From NCBI GenBank assembly GCA_009746045.1, contig RPFO01000188.1:852016-904074 (forward strand): DNA of 52,059 nt, written 5' to 3'. The position numbers and the translations under genes are program-made. The notes under the pieces are model-generated. The model worked only from the letters and a program-made list of their open reading frames with translations, searched no databases and had not been told where the DNA came from. Origin of the DNA: Mesostigma viride (Eukaryota; Streptophyta; Mesostigmatophyceae; Mesostigmatales; Mesostigmataceae). Shown piece after piece: positions 21,839-31,080 of the stretch. Each line of letters begins with the position of its first letter. The stretch's first letter is position 1.

Positions 21839-24375
21839 AAGTATTCTTCAAGAATTTCTCTAGGCTCTTTCTCCAGATAATGGGACTGGACCTGAGACCT
21901 TCCAACCCTTTCAGAATTCTCAGGTACCTGGCCTTTATCTCTGCTCTCCATACAGCAGGTACAGTCACAAAGAAAGGAGGGATATCTCTCCAAGTCTGCC
22001 TAGCCTGATCTTGGTCACCCTTGAGAAAAGCCCTCTTGAAATCAATCAGCACAGAGCTATAGGGCACACCCTTAACCAGAAAAGACAGAAATATACACAG
22101 CAGAATCCTCCACGTGTCATGCAGCATCCCTGGAGTATAGAGCTCCTCATCTAACAACTGGCCAGTGCCATGATACTCGGTTACAACTGGTCTGACATGT
22201 GGCACCTGGACACCATCAACCTCCTTGAGCTTGAGGACAAACATCAATCTGAGCAGCTGGTGAACTTCTGGCAGCTCATCCACAGGTTCTGCACAGTTGG
22301 AAACTATCCACTCATGCCCAGAAGCAACAAAGCCAAGAGTCCATGCCTTAGCCATCTTGGGGCTCTGCATCATCTCGACTAGCTGGCGCCAGGGAATAGG
22401 ACTGTGAGCAGCTATCTGGTACCTGTTTACCCCTAACTGCCTTGGATCAAAGGTGGTTGGGATTATCAACAAGTCCTCAGCTATGGGCTCCTGACTCTGA
22501 GGACCCTCAGCTGGCTGACTCCTAACAGCCTTCACCGCCACTGCAAGACCCTGGGAATAGTGATATCTTTCAAGGGGGAGGCTGCCCCTGCCTTCTAGTG
22601 CCAACTCATCAGAGGTCAAAGTAACCCCTGGCATGCACAAGAAGTTCTGTCCCAGAATGGCAGGCCCCTTATAGCCCTCTACCACACAGAACGTGGTGGG
22701 CACCCCTAAGATAGGCACACTCACTTCCCCAAGGATCTTCATGGACACCTTTCCTGAGAAATCAGACACAGCAAGGCAACTGGGATGGGACATCTGTAAG
22801 CCTACAGCATCCTCTTCCCTGATGACAGACACCTGTGAGTTGGTATCTACCTCCATTGTAGCTGCCCAGCACGACCCCCACCCCGTGAGCTTGGATACCT
22901 TGGGATCATGTTTGCTGCGCATGAGTGCTCGGATGACGTCCGCCATGAGAGGCCCCCGGGCCTTAGGTGGCTGCCCCGTCCCCTCTGGCCTTGTGACAGT
23001 TGCTTCAGCAGCCTCCTCCTGCTCGTCATCTTCCAGCAGGGACAGACCATCATCCACCACCAGAGGATTGTTAGCTGCTGCTGCCTGGCTCTGGCCTGGC
23101 TCCTCAACCCAGCTGGGAGGGCCTGGCCCGTCTGCAGGCCAGATTGCATGTGGCCTTCTTTCCTTGACATGAGCCCAGGACAACCTGTACACGTGCCTTG
23201 GATCCTTTTCCAAAGCCACCAGGCAAGATCTGTTAGCTTCTTCCACACGAGTGACAACCCCATCCTGCCACTTCCCCCGCTTGCCTGGAATAGATGGTTC
23301 CTTCCACATCCTGACCTTCAGCCCCACCTGAGGCCTCAGCACATTCCAGTTCTTGTCCTTACGTCTCAGCTGGGCAAATAACCTATCTGCCTTCCTAAGA
23401 CTGGCCTGCACCACGTTCTCAGGTAACAAGCTATACTGCAGGGCCAGGGGAGAGACAGCCACACCATCAAAGTAATAGTTAACCCTGTGGTTCAGCTGCT
23501 CTTCTATCCCCTTACACCAGGCTGCCCTCTCTAAGGCAGATGCCACAAGTGGCACTGACTCTGCTGCTAGCACCACTGTCTTCACTTCACGTATGGATCT
23601 CTCTACAGCCCCTTGCTGCCCATGACTCTCCCTGGGGACTACTACCAGCTTACAAGGCAGCTGGTCCTGATGCTTGAGCAAACAGTCAAACTGCAAGTCT
23701 GCCTGCACACTCTTGCACACCCCAAAGCCTGGGATCAGGGCCTTCATACCCAACAACAAGTGGTGCTCCTGCATACCAGGCAGAACGTCTATCAGCCTAT
23801 ATCTGCTGAACCTGTCCACTGCCACCAATATATACAAGCCCCTGATATGCTGGATATCCATCTGGATGTCGCCACGCTCCCTAGCAGGCTCCCTAGCATG
23901 GGACTGAGGTGGGTGAACAGCATTCTCCTGGCAACCACAGTTCTCAGCAGCAGCCTGGCATGCCTCCCACAAAGGCTCCCTACCTAGCTTCCAAGCAAAC
24001 ATTGCTGCCTGCCCAGAATGCCCAAACATATGATGCAATCTATGGCCAGCCTCAGCATAGCTCAGCACTCTGTCAGTACTGACCTGGCGAGACGTCTGAA
24101 CCGTGTGTGGGGACACATGATCCACTCCTGAGGTTCCAGGGCTTCCTGCAGGCCATCCTGACTCCCCAAGCCAGGTCCTGCTCCCTGGACCGCTCCAGGC
24201 CCTTCCAGCAAGGTCCTTGGCCCTCCAGGCCAGCACCTGCTGGAGACCCACCACCTGCATGAGGCATAGGGAATTCAGCTGCAGCATTGTTATTGCAATC
24301 CAGTGGAAGAACAACATCTTTACACCCTTGGTGCTGCACAAGGGGCACACCCCCATCCTTATGTACATCCAACAC
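21830..24375 (-). pseudogene. pol: Element B Pol: integrase, retropepsin-like protease, RT N-terminal part
   Basis: Domains in order. A zinc-binding-like HHMFGH...CGC has lost its last Cys (CGCQEN against CGCQLC-type CVCQLC in A). The integrase core has Asp in QMDIQ, Asp in ADLQFDC and Glu in GAVERSI, the last two separated by 31 residues. A retropepsin-like domain has MEVDTNSQVSVI (Asp codon 22845-22847) and the flap/second motif GPAILGQNFL (about 22640-22670). RT follows with RPVVTEYHG, LIDFKRAFLKG and SSPIIWRK. The protease therefore follows integrase. In the first ~100 codons another frame (24375-24073) looks more protein-like, suggesting an additional frameshift near 24080. The usual DTG reads DTN. 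Confidence 0.85.
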
Positions 24376-24423
24376 ACCTTCCCCAAGGGGTGATTGACTA
24401 TTTACAGGGGATGATGTAGCTAG

Positions 24424-25382
24424 TCACTGCTGCCCCGACTGGCCCCCTGCCCCAGCAGGCTTGGCCTTCCTGTCAGGACACTCACGACGCCAGTGACCTT
24501 CCTTGCCACACACAAAGCATGCTCCACCCTTCTTCCCAGACCCAGCCCCACCCTTGCCAGGCTTCCCTGGCCTCCCTGAGACTGTCCACCCTGCTTGCCC
24601 TGGTTGCCTTGAGCTTGGCCCTTGCCTTGCCCTTGGCCACCCTTACCCTGCTGACCACCAGCTTGCTGGCTCCCAACCCCTCCTTGGGAACCTGCACCCT
24701 TGCCACCCTGAGCCCCCTGCCTCTGGCGCCTGAAGCGCTTACGCTTGTTGGGCCTTGCCCCATCACGGGCTGGGTACCCGGGGACATCACCTTGGCCCTG
24801 CACAGCGGAGGTGGCATTGCTGCCATGGGACTGGATAGCTTTGCAGGCAGGATCTGGCTTCCTTATGCTGAGGATTACAAGCTCCAGAGCACGCAAGGAG
24901 CCATCAGTCTGGTTAAGAAACATGCGGGCACTGTTCCTCCCATCCACACTCAAACCCATACGGTCCAGGAAATAGTCTGCCAAGGCCCTATCTGTGACCA
25001 GGAAGCCATACTTGGCCCCCTTGTCTCTGATACGGTTGAGCCTAGCCCATTCCTCTGCCACAGGGCCCACTATCTCAAAGGTGTCATACTGATGTTTATA
25101 GTAGTTGGTGAGGTTGAGAACCTTGTCAGAGAACTCCTCCCTCAACCCATCCAGGAACTGTGCCCAGGTTAGCTTATCCTTGACACCAGTCCTAGCCTTT
25201 TCCCTGACACGCTCTGACGAGTCCCTGTTGCACGTGGACGAGTGAAACACTTGCACTAGGTTGACAGTGGGGTCCACGGAGAGCACAACCAGCTCCATGT
25301 CCTCTAGCCACTTGTCTAGAGCTTCCTGTGCTAGTGGTGGGTTAAGAGGCTTTTGTCCATTCATAAGCGTGACTGCACTCAT
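24424..25382 (-). pseudogene. gag: Element B Gag with frameshifted zinc knuckle
   Basis: The ATG at 25382 overlaps the stop of the upstream ORF as ATGA. The N-terminal ~200 residues form a Gypsy-like capsid region (WAQFLDGLREEFSDKV, YKHQYDTFEI, VAEEWARL). A basic stretch (RPNKRKRFRRQRQG) and a Gly/Gln-rich low-complexity tail follow. The zinc knuckle CFVCGKEGHWRREC (about 24470-24513) lies in a different frame from the capsid, so a shift within the G-rich tract near 24570 is needed to join them. In that frame the protein ends at TGA near 24424. It is uncertain whether the shift is a mutation or programmed. Confidence 0.78.
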
Positions 25383-26977
25383 GTGAGGTCTCGACCCTGG
25401 CAGCGCTTCACCGGCTCCACCACAGTGGGTGTCACAGTAACAACGCCACTTGGGCCAGCAAGCACAGGGGAGAGCACATCCACGTGAGGCCTCTTACCAT
25501 TGCCGTCAGCGGAGGTGTCCCTCTTACGCTTCTCCACGGCAGGTTGCCCATTCGCCACCGTTATTGCATCAGATGCTCCTAGCGCCCGCGCCTTGCGCGC
25601 CTCCTCCACCGAGTCTTCGTGCCGTCTCTTGCTGCCTGGTCTCTTTCCCCCATCGCCCTCGCTGGCTGGGATCGCCTCCCCCACCAGCTGCTCCTTGTCT
25701 TGCCGAGGCTCCTGGCTTGCTCCAGCCGGTGCCTCCATCTCGCCCTTGTCGCCGTCTCCCGGTTTGCCACGAGGCATTATATACAGTGGGATGGCAAAAC
25801 AAAACAGGCGATAGACAAGGAAAACAGGCTCAAGCGCTGGTGCTGCCGGAAGAAGCCGCTGGCGCTCCTCAGCTATGGCCTCCTCCTCACGCTCCTGCGC
25901 TGTGCGCGCCACCGGTGTCCCCACGCGCGGAACTGAGCGGACCTCCTCCGCGTTGTAAGGACCTAATACCCGGCTCACCGGCCTCCCGGCTGGTGTCTGC
26001 TCCACCGGCAGCCTAGGCGCACTACCACGGCGATACCACTGCAGGTTCCTGACCCACCGACTGCCACCACCCCGCCTGTCGTTCCGTGACCCCCGACCAA
26101 TCTCAGCGAAGTCGTGTTCTGGCTCAAACGGGATATGCAACTCCGCCCTACGCCGAGCTGAGTAGCCCTCGTTTGTGCCGTCCCCTTCGTCAATCTGCTG
26201 TGACGAACGAGCTATGATGCCCGTGGGGCGATCCACGAACTCGCTGTGAAAATCCTCGTCGGTGACGTCCCGACCGGTGATGACTGTCACCGTTGGCCCA
26301 CACGCCCCCGGCCTGCTTTGCAACCTCGGTGTATCCAAGGTCGACCAAATGCCGGCTGGTCGTGTCGTGATCACCCAGTGATCGGCGTGACCACGCGCCT
26401 CTTGGGTCAAGATATTGACCAGGTGCTCACACGTCTGAGCTACCACTTCAGCCGAATCCCACGGACTGTCGGCTTCACGCGTCTGCGCGTCCCGTATAAT
26501 ATGTGACGCGTCGGTCCCCTCCCCCAGCGAGCTTGTCGCCACCCAGTGGTTGTACAATCTGGTACCACCTAAACAAATGGCCACCAGCTGGCCCAGCGTT
26601 TCACGCGCTAAGTCCAGCGCCTGAATGGTGACGTGCCCGCCCTGGTACGCGACCTCCAAACTGTAGATCAACGAAGCTATTTCGTCGCGAATAGCGACAA
26701 GCCGCTCCGTGCAGACCCGACCCGTCTCCCCTGGCGACGTCGTCGCCCTTATCCTCATCACCACTGGGTCGTTTGCCGACGGCCCTGCTGCGTTTCCAAA
26801 CACAGCAACCCAACCTCCTTCCGCAAGACCCCTCGCAACGTAGGCGGCCTGCACAAACGTAGAAGCGTTGGATGGGTGGGAATAGGGGAAAAACGCGTTC
26901 TCGCGCGCTGGCGCCTCGGGAGCTGCTTCGTGCCCGGGGGATGACTCAGGTGTCTCGACCCGAGCCTCGGCCGACAT
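25379..26977 (-). CDS. Element B ORF upstream of gag, function unknown
   Basis: 532 residues from the ATG at 26977 (the open frame's earlier TTG at 27004 is ignored), starting 34 bp inside the 5' LTR boundary and ending with ATGA overlap into gag. No known domain is recognised. The first ~180 residues are mixed and probably folded (for example YVARGLAEGGWVAVFGN, LDLARETLGQLVAICLG). The centre is Arg/Gly-rich (RGSRNDRRGGGSRW). A hydrophobic segment lies at about residues 380-400 (PVFLVYRLFCFAIPLYI), followed by a charged tail with nuclear-localisation-like clusters (KRPGSKRRHED, EKRKRD). Element A has no counterpart. A membrane or nuclear role is speculation. Confidence 0.65.
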   Translation of the reverse strand: MSAEARVETPESSPGHEAAPEAPARENAFFPYSHPSNASTFVQAAYVARGLAEGGWVAVFGNAAGPSANDPVVMRIRATTSPGETGRVCTERLVAIRDEIASLIYSLEVAYQGGHVTIQALDLARETLGQLVAICLGGTRLYNHWVATSSLGEGTDASHIIRDAQTREADSPWDSAEVVAQTCEHLVNILTQEARGHADHWVITTRPAGIWSTLDTPRLQSRPGACGPTVTVITGRDVTDEDFHSEFVDRPTGIIARSSQQIDEGDGTNEGYSARRRAELHIPFEPEHDFAEIGRGSRNDRRGGGSRWVRNLQWYRRGSAPRLPVEQTPAGRPVSRVLGPYNAEEVRSVPRVGTPVARTAQEREEEAIAEERQRLLPAAPALEPVFLVYRLFCFAIPLYIMPRGKPGDGDKGEMEAPAGASQEPRQDKEQLVGEAIPASEGDGGKRPGSKRRHEDSVEEARKARALGASDAITVANGQPAVEKRKRDTSADGNGKRPHVDVLSPVLAGPSGVVTVTPTVVEPVKRCQGRDLT

Positions 26978-27011
26978 GAAAAACCTTGCACAACAGAAAT
27001 GCAATAGTACG

Positions 27012-27660
27012 AGTTAGCGAACAGCCAGAACTGTGAGTTCCTGGTCTCTCGCGCCACACAACGGGATGAGCCAAAGTTGCAAAGGCAGCAACCTTTTAAC
27101 CCGTGCACCAAGCCACGACCACGGTGAGCGGTTCCACGACCAATGTGGGAGCCTCGGTTCGTGCTTGCCAAGATAGCTGGTCATCCCCCATGACCAAGCT
27201 ATATCCTTTGCGTTGTTCCTCGTTCCCATCGGCGTGACGAGGCACGTGCAGGCAGGCAAGCAAATCCTCAACGTCCACTGGCATCAGTGCAGAGCCAGGA
27301 CGAACTGGATTTGCCTAGACTCTGCAACCTAGGAAGTACAGGACCTGTCACAAGCCTGCAAGGCCTAGTATCCTTGCAGACCTGTGCCAGTTCCTGTAGT
27401 CCACCAGTCACAGGCTGCTGCTCTTCTGGTCTACGTGGACCACAGTCACGTGATAGTCAGGCTAAGCCTGCGCAGGCACGGCCTGCCACGTGTCCTGTCC
27501 ACTACACCAGAGGACTGTACCTCAGTCGGCCACGGACGGCTAGGACTTCGGGACCTCATATCTTTCTTGTCCCTTGTCTGTTTCAGGCGGTCAGCACGGC
27601 GTTGGAAAGGTCTTTCCAAACTGCATCCACTTAGCATATTGGTTGCCCAAAATGCTAACT
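27012..27660 (-). repeat. 5' LTR of element B (right in the window)
   Basis: 649 bp, inverted termini AGTTAGC...GCTAACT. Downstream on the minus strand the sequence CGTACTATTGCATTTCTG does not match a canonical Copia primer-binding site. Confidence 0.95.
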
Positions 27661-28920
27661 TCAGTTGACCTGGAGATGAAAACTGCTGATGTGGTCTGGA
27701 ATGGGACCACTTATCATCTGGCTTGGAATAGATTGAAGAGAGATCCAATGAACGTTCAAGAAAATCCCCTGGAAATTATGGCCCCTGAAGAGGCACTTGG
27801 ATCTCCCAATCTTTCCTGTCCACCTTTGGCCAGTGAACAGGCTGGACTCCAACTACCAGAAAGGGCGGCCTCCCATCAACTGGAGCCTACTACTCAGCAA
27901 GCTCAGCCTAAGACATTGACTGGGATATCACAGGATGATATGGATGAAGCTGACTTGTTGGATAATAGGGTGTCTGATCAGCACCGGAAGCTCCGGCCGT
28001 TGGAACATGGGCTTGAGACCCCTGGGCAGGTGGATAACATATTTCAGTCTGAACAGCCAAAGCTTGGATCCAATTACCCTGGTAATAAGCCATTGCCCTT
28101 GGAGACTGATGGGATTCCAGCCCAAGGAAGACAAGCTGAGGAGGGGTTGTCCAGGTTGAACACTCAGCTCGGCAAGAGAGGCAATCCTCAAGAGCTTCGG
28201 GATATTGTAAAGAAGCTCAAGCCCTCACTAAAGATTGCCAAAATAACTTCTCTTCTAGAGAAGGGCATAGACCTTGATGGCTTTGATGTGGATACCAAAG
28301 CAGAGGTCTCTGTCACCTCGCCCTTTAATGCTTTGCTGGATAAGTATTCCCTTGAACCCAGTCCATGGACTATTGTCCAAGACTTTGCGGGTAACACTGA
28401 TCATCAAGTTCTTGGGAATATCACTATCCCATTCTTGGGTGAGTCTTTGACACTTTGTGTTGTTGATGGCTATAAGGGACCCACTCTTATTGGCCAGCCA
28501 TTCTTGGTGACTCCCGGTGTTACCATTGTTGATGGCCCCAATAACACAAAGAGTCTCCTAAAAACCCATTGTGACCCAATTCCTCTGGAATCATTCAGAT
28601 GTCTCTTGCCTCTTGAAATGTTCCAGAAGGCAAATTGGAAGACCGCCTGTGTCGGTTCAATAAAAGGAGCAGAATGGGGAAGGGATATACCCCCAGCTTC
28701 TGAGCTGGTAGAACCCGCCCAGCTCAGTGTGACTTCTCTTGGTCTCACAAAAAGGTCATTTGCTGCTCATAGCCCCATGTCCTTTGATGATGTAGACCTG
28801 GATTGTCACACTTTCGCTGGCCTTGAGGCCTGGCGAGTAGCATTGGCGCGTGCGCTCCAGGAGTGGCAAACGCTGGATGTTTTTGAAGGCATTTCAGAAC
28901 CTCCACCCAATGCTCAATAA
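27661..28920 (+). pseudogene. pol: Element A Pol continued: linker and retropepsin-like protease, ending at an in-frame TAA
   Basis: This part continues the integrase frame after the nested element. A polar linker of ~200 codons is followed by a retropepsin-like domain: FDVDTKAEVSV (Asp codon 28291-28293), VLGNITIPFLG, LCVVDGYKGP and TLIGQPFLVTPGVTI (LIG at 28494-28502). B has the same blocks in the same place (VDT, VPILG, CVVEGYKGP, ILGQNFL). The DTG signature reads DTK, so activity is doubtful or modified. The frame is closed by TAA at 28918-28920, exactly at the protease-RT boundary and in frame with RT. This is either a nonsense mutation or a readthrough stop. Confidence 0.82.
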
Positions 28921-30330
28921 AAAACGCAGTTGCGTTTTGTATGCAAGATGAAGAGCAAGCTTGGTGAGCCTCCCATACCAAACGCACGTCCAGTCGTGAC
29001 CCAGTTCCATGGTACTACAGACTTTGATAAGGAGGAGCTGTACACTCCTGGCCTGTCACATCCTGTTCTCAGGCTTATTCTTAGTCTGTACCTTGGTGCT
29101 TTGGACTATGGCTTGGATTATGGAGCAGAAATTGATGACTTCACCAGGGCCTTTTTGCATGGTGATCCTCAGGTGGCCAGAGCCACTTGGCAAGCTCAAA
29201 GACCCTGTTGTGTTAAGACCCCAGCATGCTGGATAGCTGAAGTAGGTCATCCCTACATGCAGCCTAAAGTGGGCTGGGAAGGACTGGTCAGCAGTCCAGT
29301 CATCTGGTATGAAACCATTGCTCCTGCCATCCAGGAGAGATGTCAGATGCAACAATCTCATCTTGCTTATTGTCTCTTTGTGGGGCAATCCAAAGGACAA
29401 CCCACCTGGGCTACCTTACATGGAGATGATATGCAACGCATTGGTCCCAAGGGATGGTTGAATGAGACCTATAAAAGGCTCAATGACAAGTCCCCTATTG
29501 GTACCAGAGCATGGTTTAGTAAAAACAGCCAGGTACCTTACTGTGGCATTGGCTGTACCCTTTTCCAGGATGACAAAGGATGGCATCTTAAGCTGCAATC
29601 GGCGAAGGGGTATAAAGAAAAAGTAATAACTCAGTTGCCCAAGAGAGTAACTGAGGAGAATGCCCCTACGGTTAAAGGTCAACTGGGTTGGCTGGCTGCC
29701 ACAACTAACCCTGACCTGGCAGTACAGAGTAGGATGCCAGACTCTGTTGTTGTAGGAGAAGGAAGGAGGCGCCTGGAGAGCTGCCTCAATGAATCTCCTG
29801 ACTTGGTGTTGTCCGGTGTAGACTGGCATGGGCGCATCATCATAGACACCTACACAGATGCTAGCCAAGAGTCTAGATCTGCCAACAAGATTGGTGCCAG
29901 AGCCGGATGCCTGATCACCATCAGGAATGAAGGCAAACAGCCCTCGTTGGTATACTGGTCCAGTAACCTTCAGAGGAGGCGGTTTGCTGGCATTGACACC
30001 GCTGAGTGCAGGGCATACGCCATGTGCATTCGCGATGCCATATACATAAGAGAGCTACTCTTATGGTGTCTGAGTCAGATAAGACCTCAACCCGTGATTG
30101 ATGTCAGGGTTTATTGTGATAATAAGCCCGTGGTCTCTTTTATCAAGAATGAGAGGGCCACTACTACTGACTTGGACTACCTTGTGGCAAAGGAGTTGTC
30201 CAGCCACTGTATAACCATACATCTGCCAGGACACTCAAATCCTGCTGATGCTATGACCAAGCTTCCACGACTGGCCCTTAATGGGTACCAGTTGCTGCGG
30301 TCCATGATGGCTGGGAAACCCTTGTCATGA
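28921..30330 (+). CDS. pol: Element A reverse transcriptase and RNase H
   Basis: In frame with the upstream part, directly after the TAA. RT motifs: RPVVTQFHG, EIDDFTRAFLHGDP (about 29128-29169), SSPVIWYE, and the active site TLHGDDM (29413-29433), which has LHGDD for YVDD. RNase H motifs: DTYTDASQ (about 29845), IDTAECRAYAM, VYCDNKPVV, and HSNPADAMTKL near the end. It ends with TGA before a ~270 bp untranslated stretch (30331-30598) and the 3' LTR. The RT-RH adjacency and RNase H motifs are Copia-like. Apart from the TAA, no frameshift was seen in this half. Confidence 0.9.
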   Translation, partial: KTQLRFVCKMKSKLGEPPIPNARPVVTQFHGTTDFDKEELYTPGLSHPVLRLILSLYLGALDYGLDYGAEIDDFTRAFLHGDPQVARATWQAQRPCCVKTPACWIAEVGHPYMQPKVGWEGLVSSPVIWYETIAPAIQERCQMQQSHLAYCLFVGQSKGQPTWATLHGDDMQRIGPKGWLNETYKRLNDKSPIGTRAWFSKNSQVPYCGIGCTLFQDDKGWHLKLQSAKGYKEKVITQLPKRVTEENAPTVKGQLGWLAATTNPDLAVQSRMPDSVVVGEGRRRLESCLNESPDLVLSGVDWHGRIIIDTYTDASQESRSANKIGARAGCLITIRNEGKQPSLVYWSSNLQRRRFAGIDTAECRAYAMCIRDAIYIRELLLWCLSQIRPQPVIDVRVYCDNKPVVSFIKNERATTTDLDYLVAKELSSHCITIHLPGHSNPADAMTKLPRLALNGYQLLRSMMAGKPLS

Positions 30331-30598
30331 GGAGTAATCTGGGAGCCTGAGCCTAATGCTCCTCCTGTAGGTTTTTATCCCCCTGGAGGTTTTGTCCTCT
30401 CTGGAGAAGAGGTTTTCCTTCAGATTTGGGTTTTCCCTACAGCAGGTTACACCAACCATGCAATGATGAGATGCAAACTCCATAAGACCCAAGTGAGTCC
30501 CCATTGCCCACATATGTGAAAGTGAACTGGCCAGGTGCGGCCGAACATCAATGAATACATCTAAGCCTTATCACTTTCACAAGGGAAAGAATGGCTGG

Positions 30599-31080
30599 AG
30601 TTGGTTGGAGACCCATCTAGGGTCCACATGGGTCCTCAGAGATAGAGGATCTTGTACAGATTACTACAATATACTTTATTGTAGTATTGGGCCAATGGCT
30701 GTACTTCACTAGTACTCGCCAATGGGATAACGCCACGTAGAATATGTGGGCGTCTCCCAGGCCTCCACGTCACCGGCTGGTCAAGGGCCGGTGTAGTACT
30801 GTCAATAGGACTGAGCCGACTATCGGCCTATTATGTATGCGCATCTGCCTTGGTACCTCCTAGAGGATTCTAGAAGTATCTAACACGCGGCATGCACTGA
30901 ACTACACGGAATGCATGTCCACGTAGGATATTCAGCAAGACTGATGAAGGTGCCAAGCGCAATAGAATATATGCGCAACGAAGACGAATTATGCAGCAAC
31001 GACAATAACGTATGAGAACAATAAACACAACGTTCATTTCATGCTTTCTGATTTACATCGCATTCCATTTATTTGCAACT
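30599..31080 (+). repeat. 3' LTR of element A
   Basis: 482 bp and identical by eye to 16160-16641. It is followed by the second TSD copy ATTAA and the resumed minisatellite. The 268 bp before it hold no gene; a purine-rich AAGGGAAAGAA is the candidate polypurine tract. Confidence 0.95.

Larger units (their letters stand above)
19203..27660 (-). mobile_element. LTR retrotransposon B nested antisense in element A
   Basis: LTRs at 19203-19850 and 27012-27660 begin AGTTAGC and end GCTAACT. They differ at about four positions (three substitutions, one 1 bp indel). A 5 bp TSD, TCAGT, flanks it (19198-19202 and 27661-27665), and removing element plus one TSD copy restores A's pol frame. Coding is on the minus strand: upstream ORF, gag, integrase, protease, RT, RNase H. 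A polypurine tract (AAAAGAAGAAAGGG on the minus strand) lies at about 19855-19868 next to the 3' LTR. Several frameshifts break its genes. Confidence 0.95.
16160..31080 (+). mobile_element. LTR retrotransposon A, Gag-INT-PR-RT-RH order, with nested element B
   Basis: Two 482 bp LTRs (16160-16641 and 30599-31080) begin AGTTGG and end GCAACT and are identical base for base by eye. A 5 bp TSD, ATTAA, flanks the element (16155-16159 and 31081-31085). Element B (8.46 kb) interrupts its pol gene, so A alone is about 6.46 kb. The gene order is gag, then integrase, retropepsin-like protease, RT and RNase H. A purine-rich AAGGGAAAGAA at 30581-30591 precedes the 3' LTR. No canonical tRNA primer-binding site was recognised between 16642 and the gag ATG. 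Confidence 0.93.

Noticed and set aside
28915-28935. TAA read as an amino acid by an alternative genetic code
   Set aside because: Only one in-frame TAA supports it. TAG and TGA are used as stops in the window, and a nonsense mutation in a transposon is the simpler explanation.
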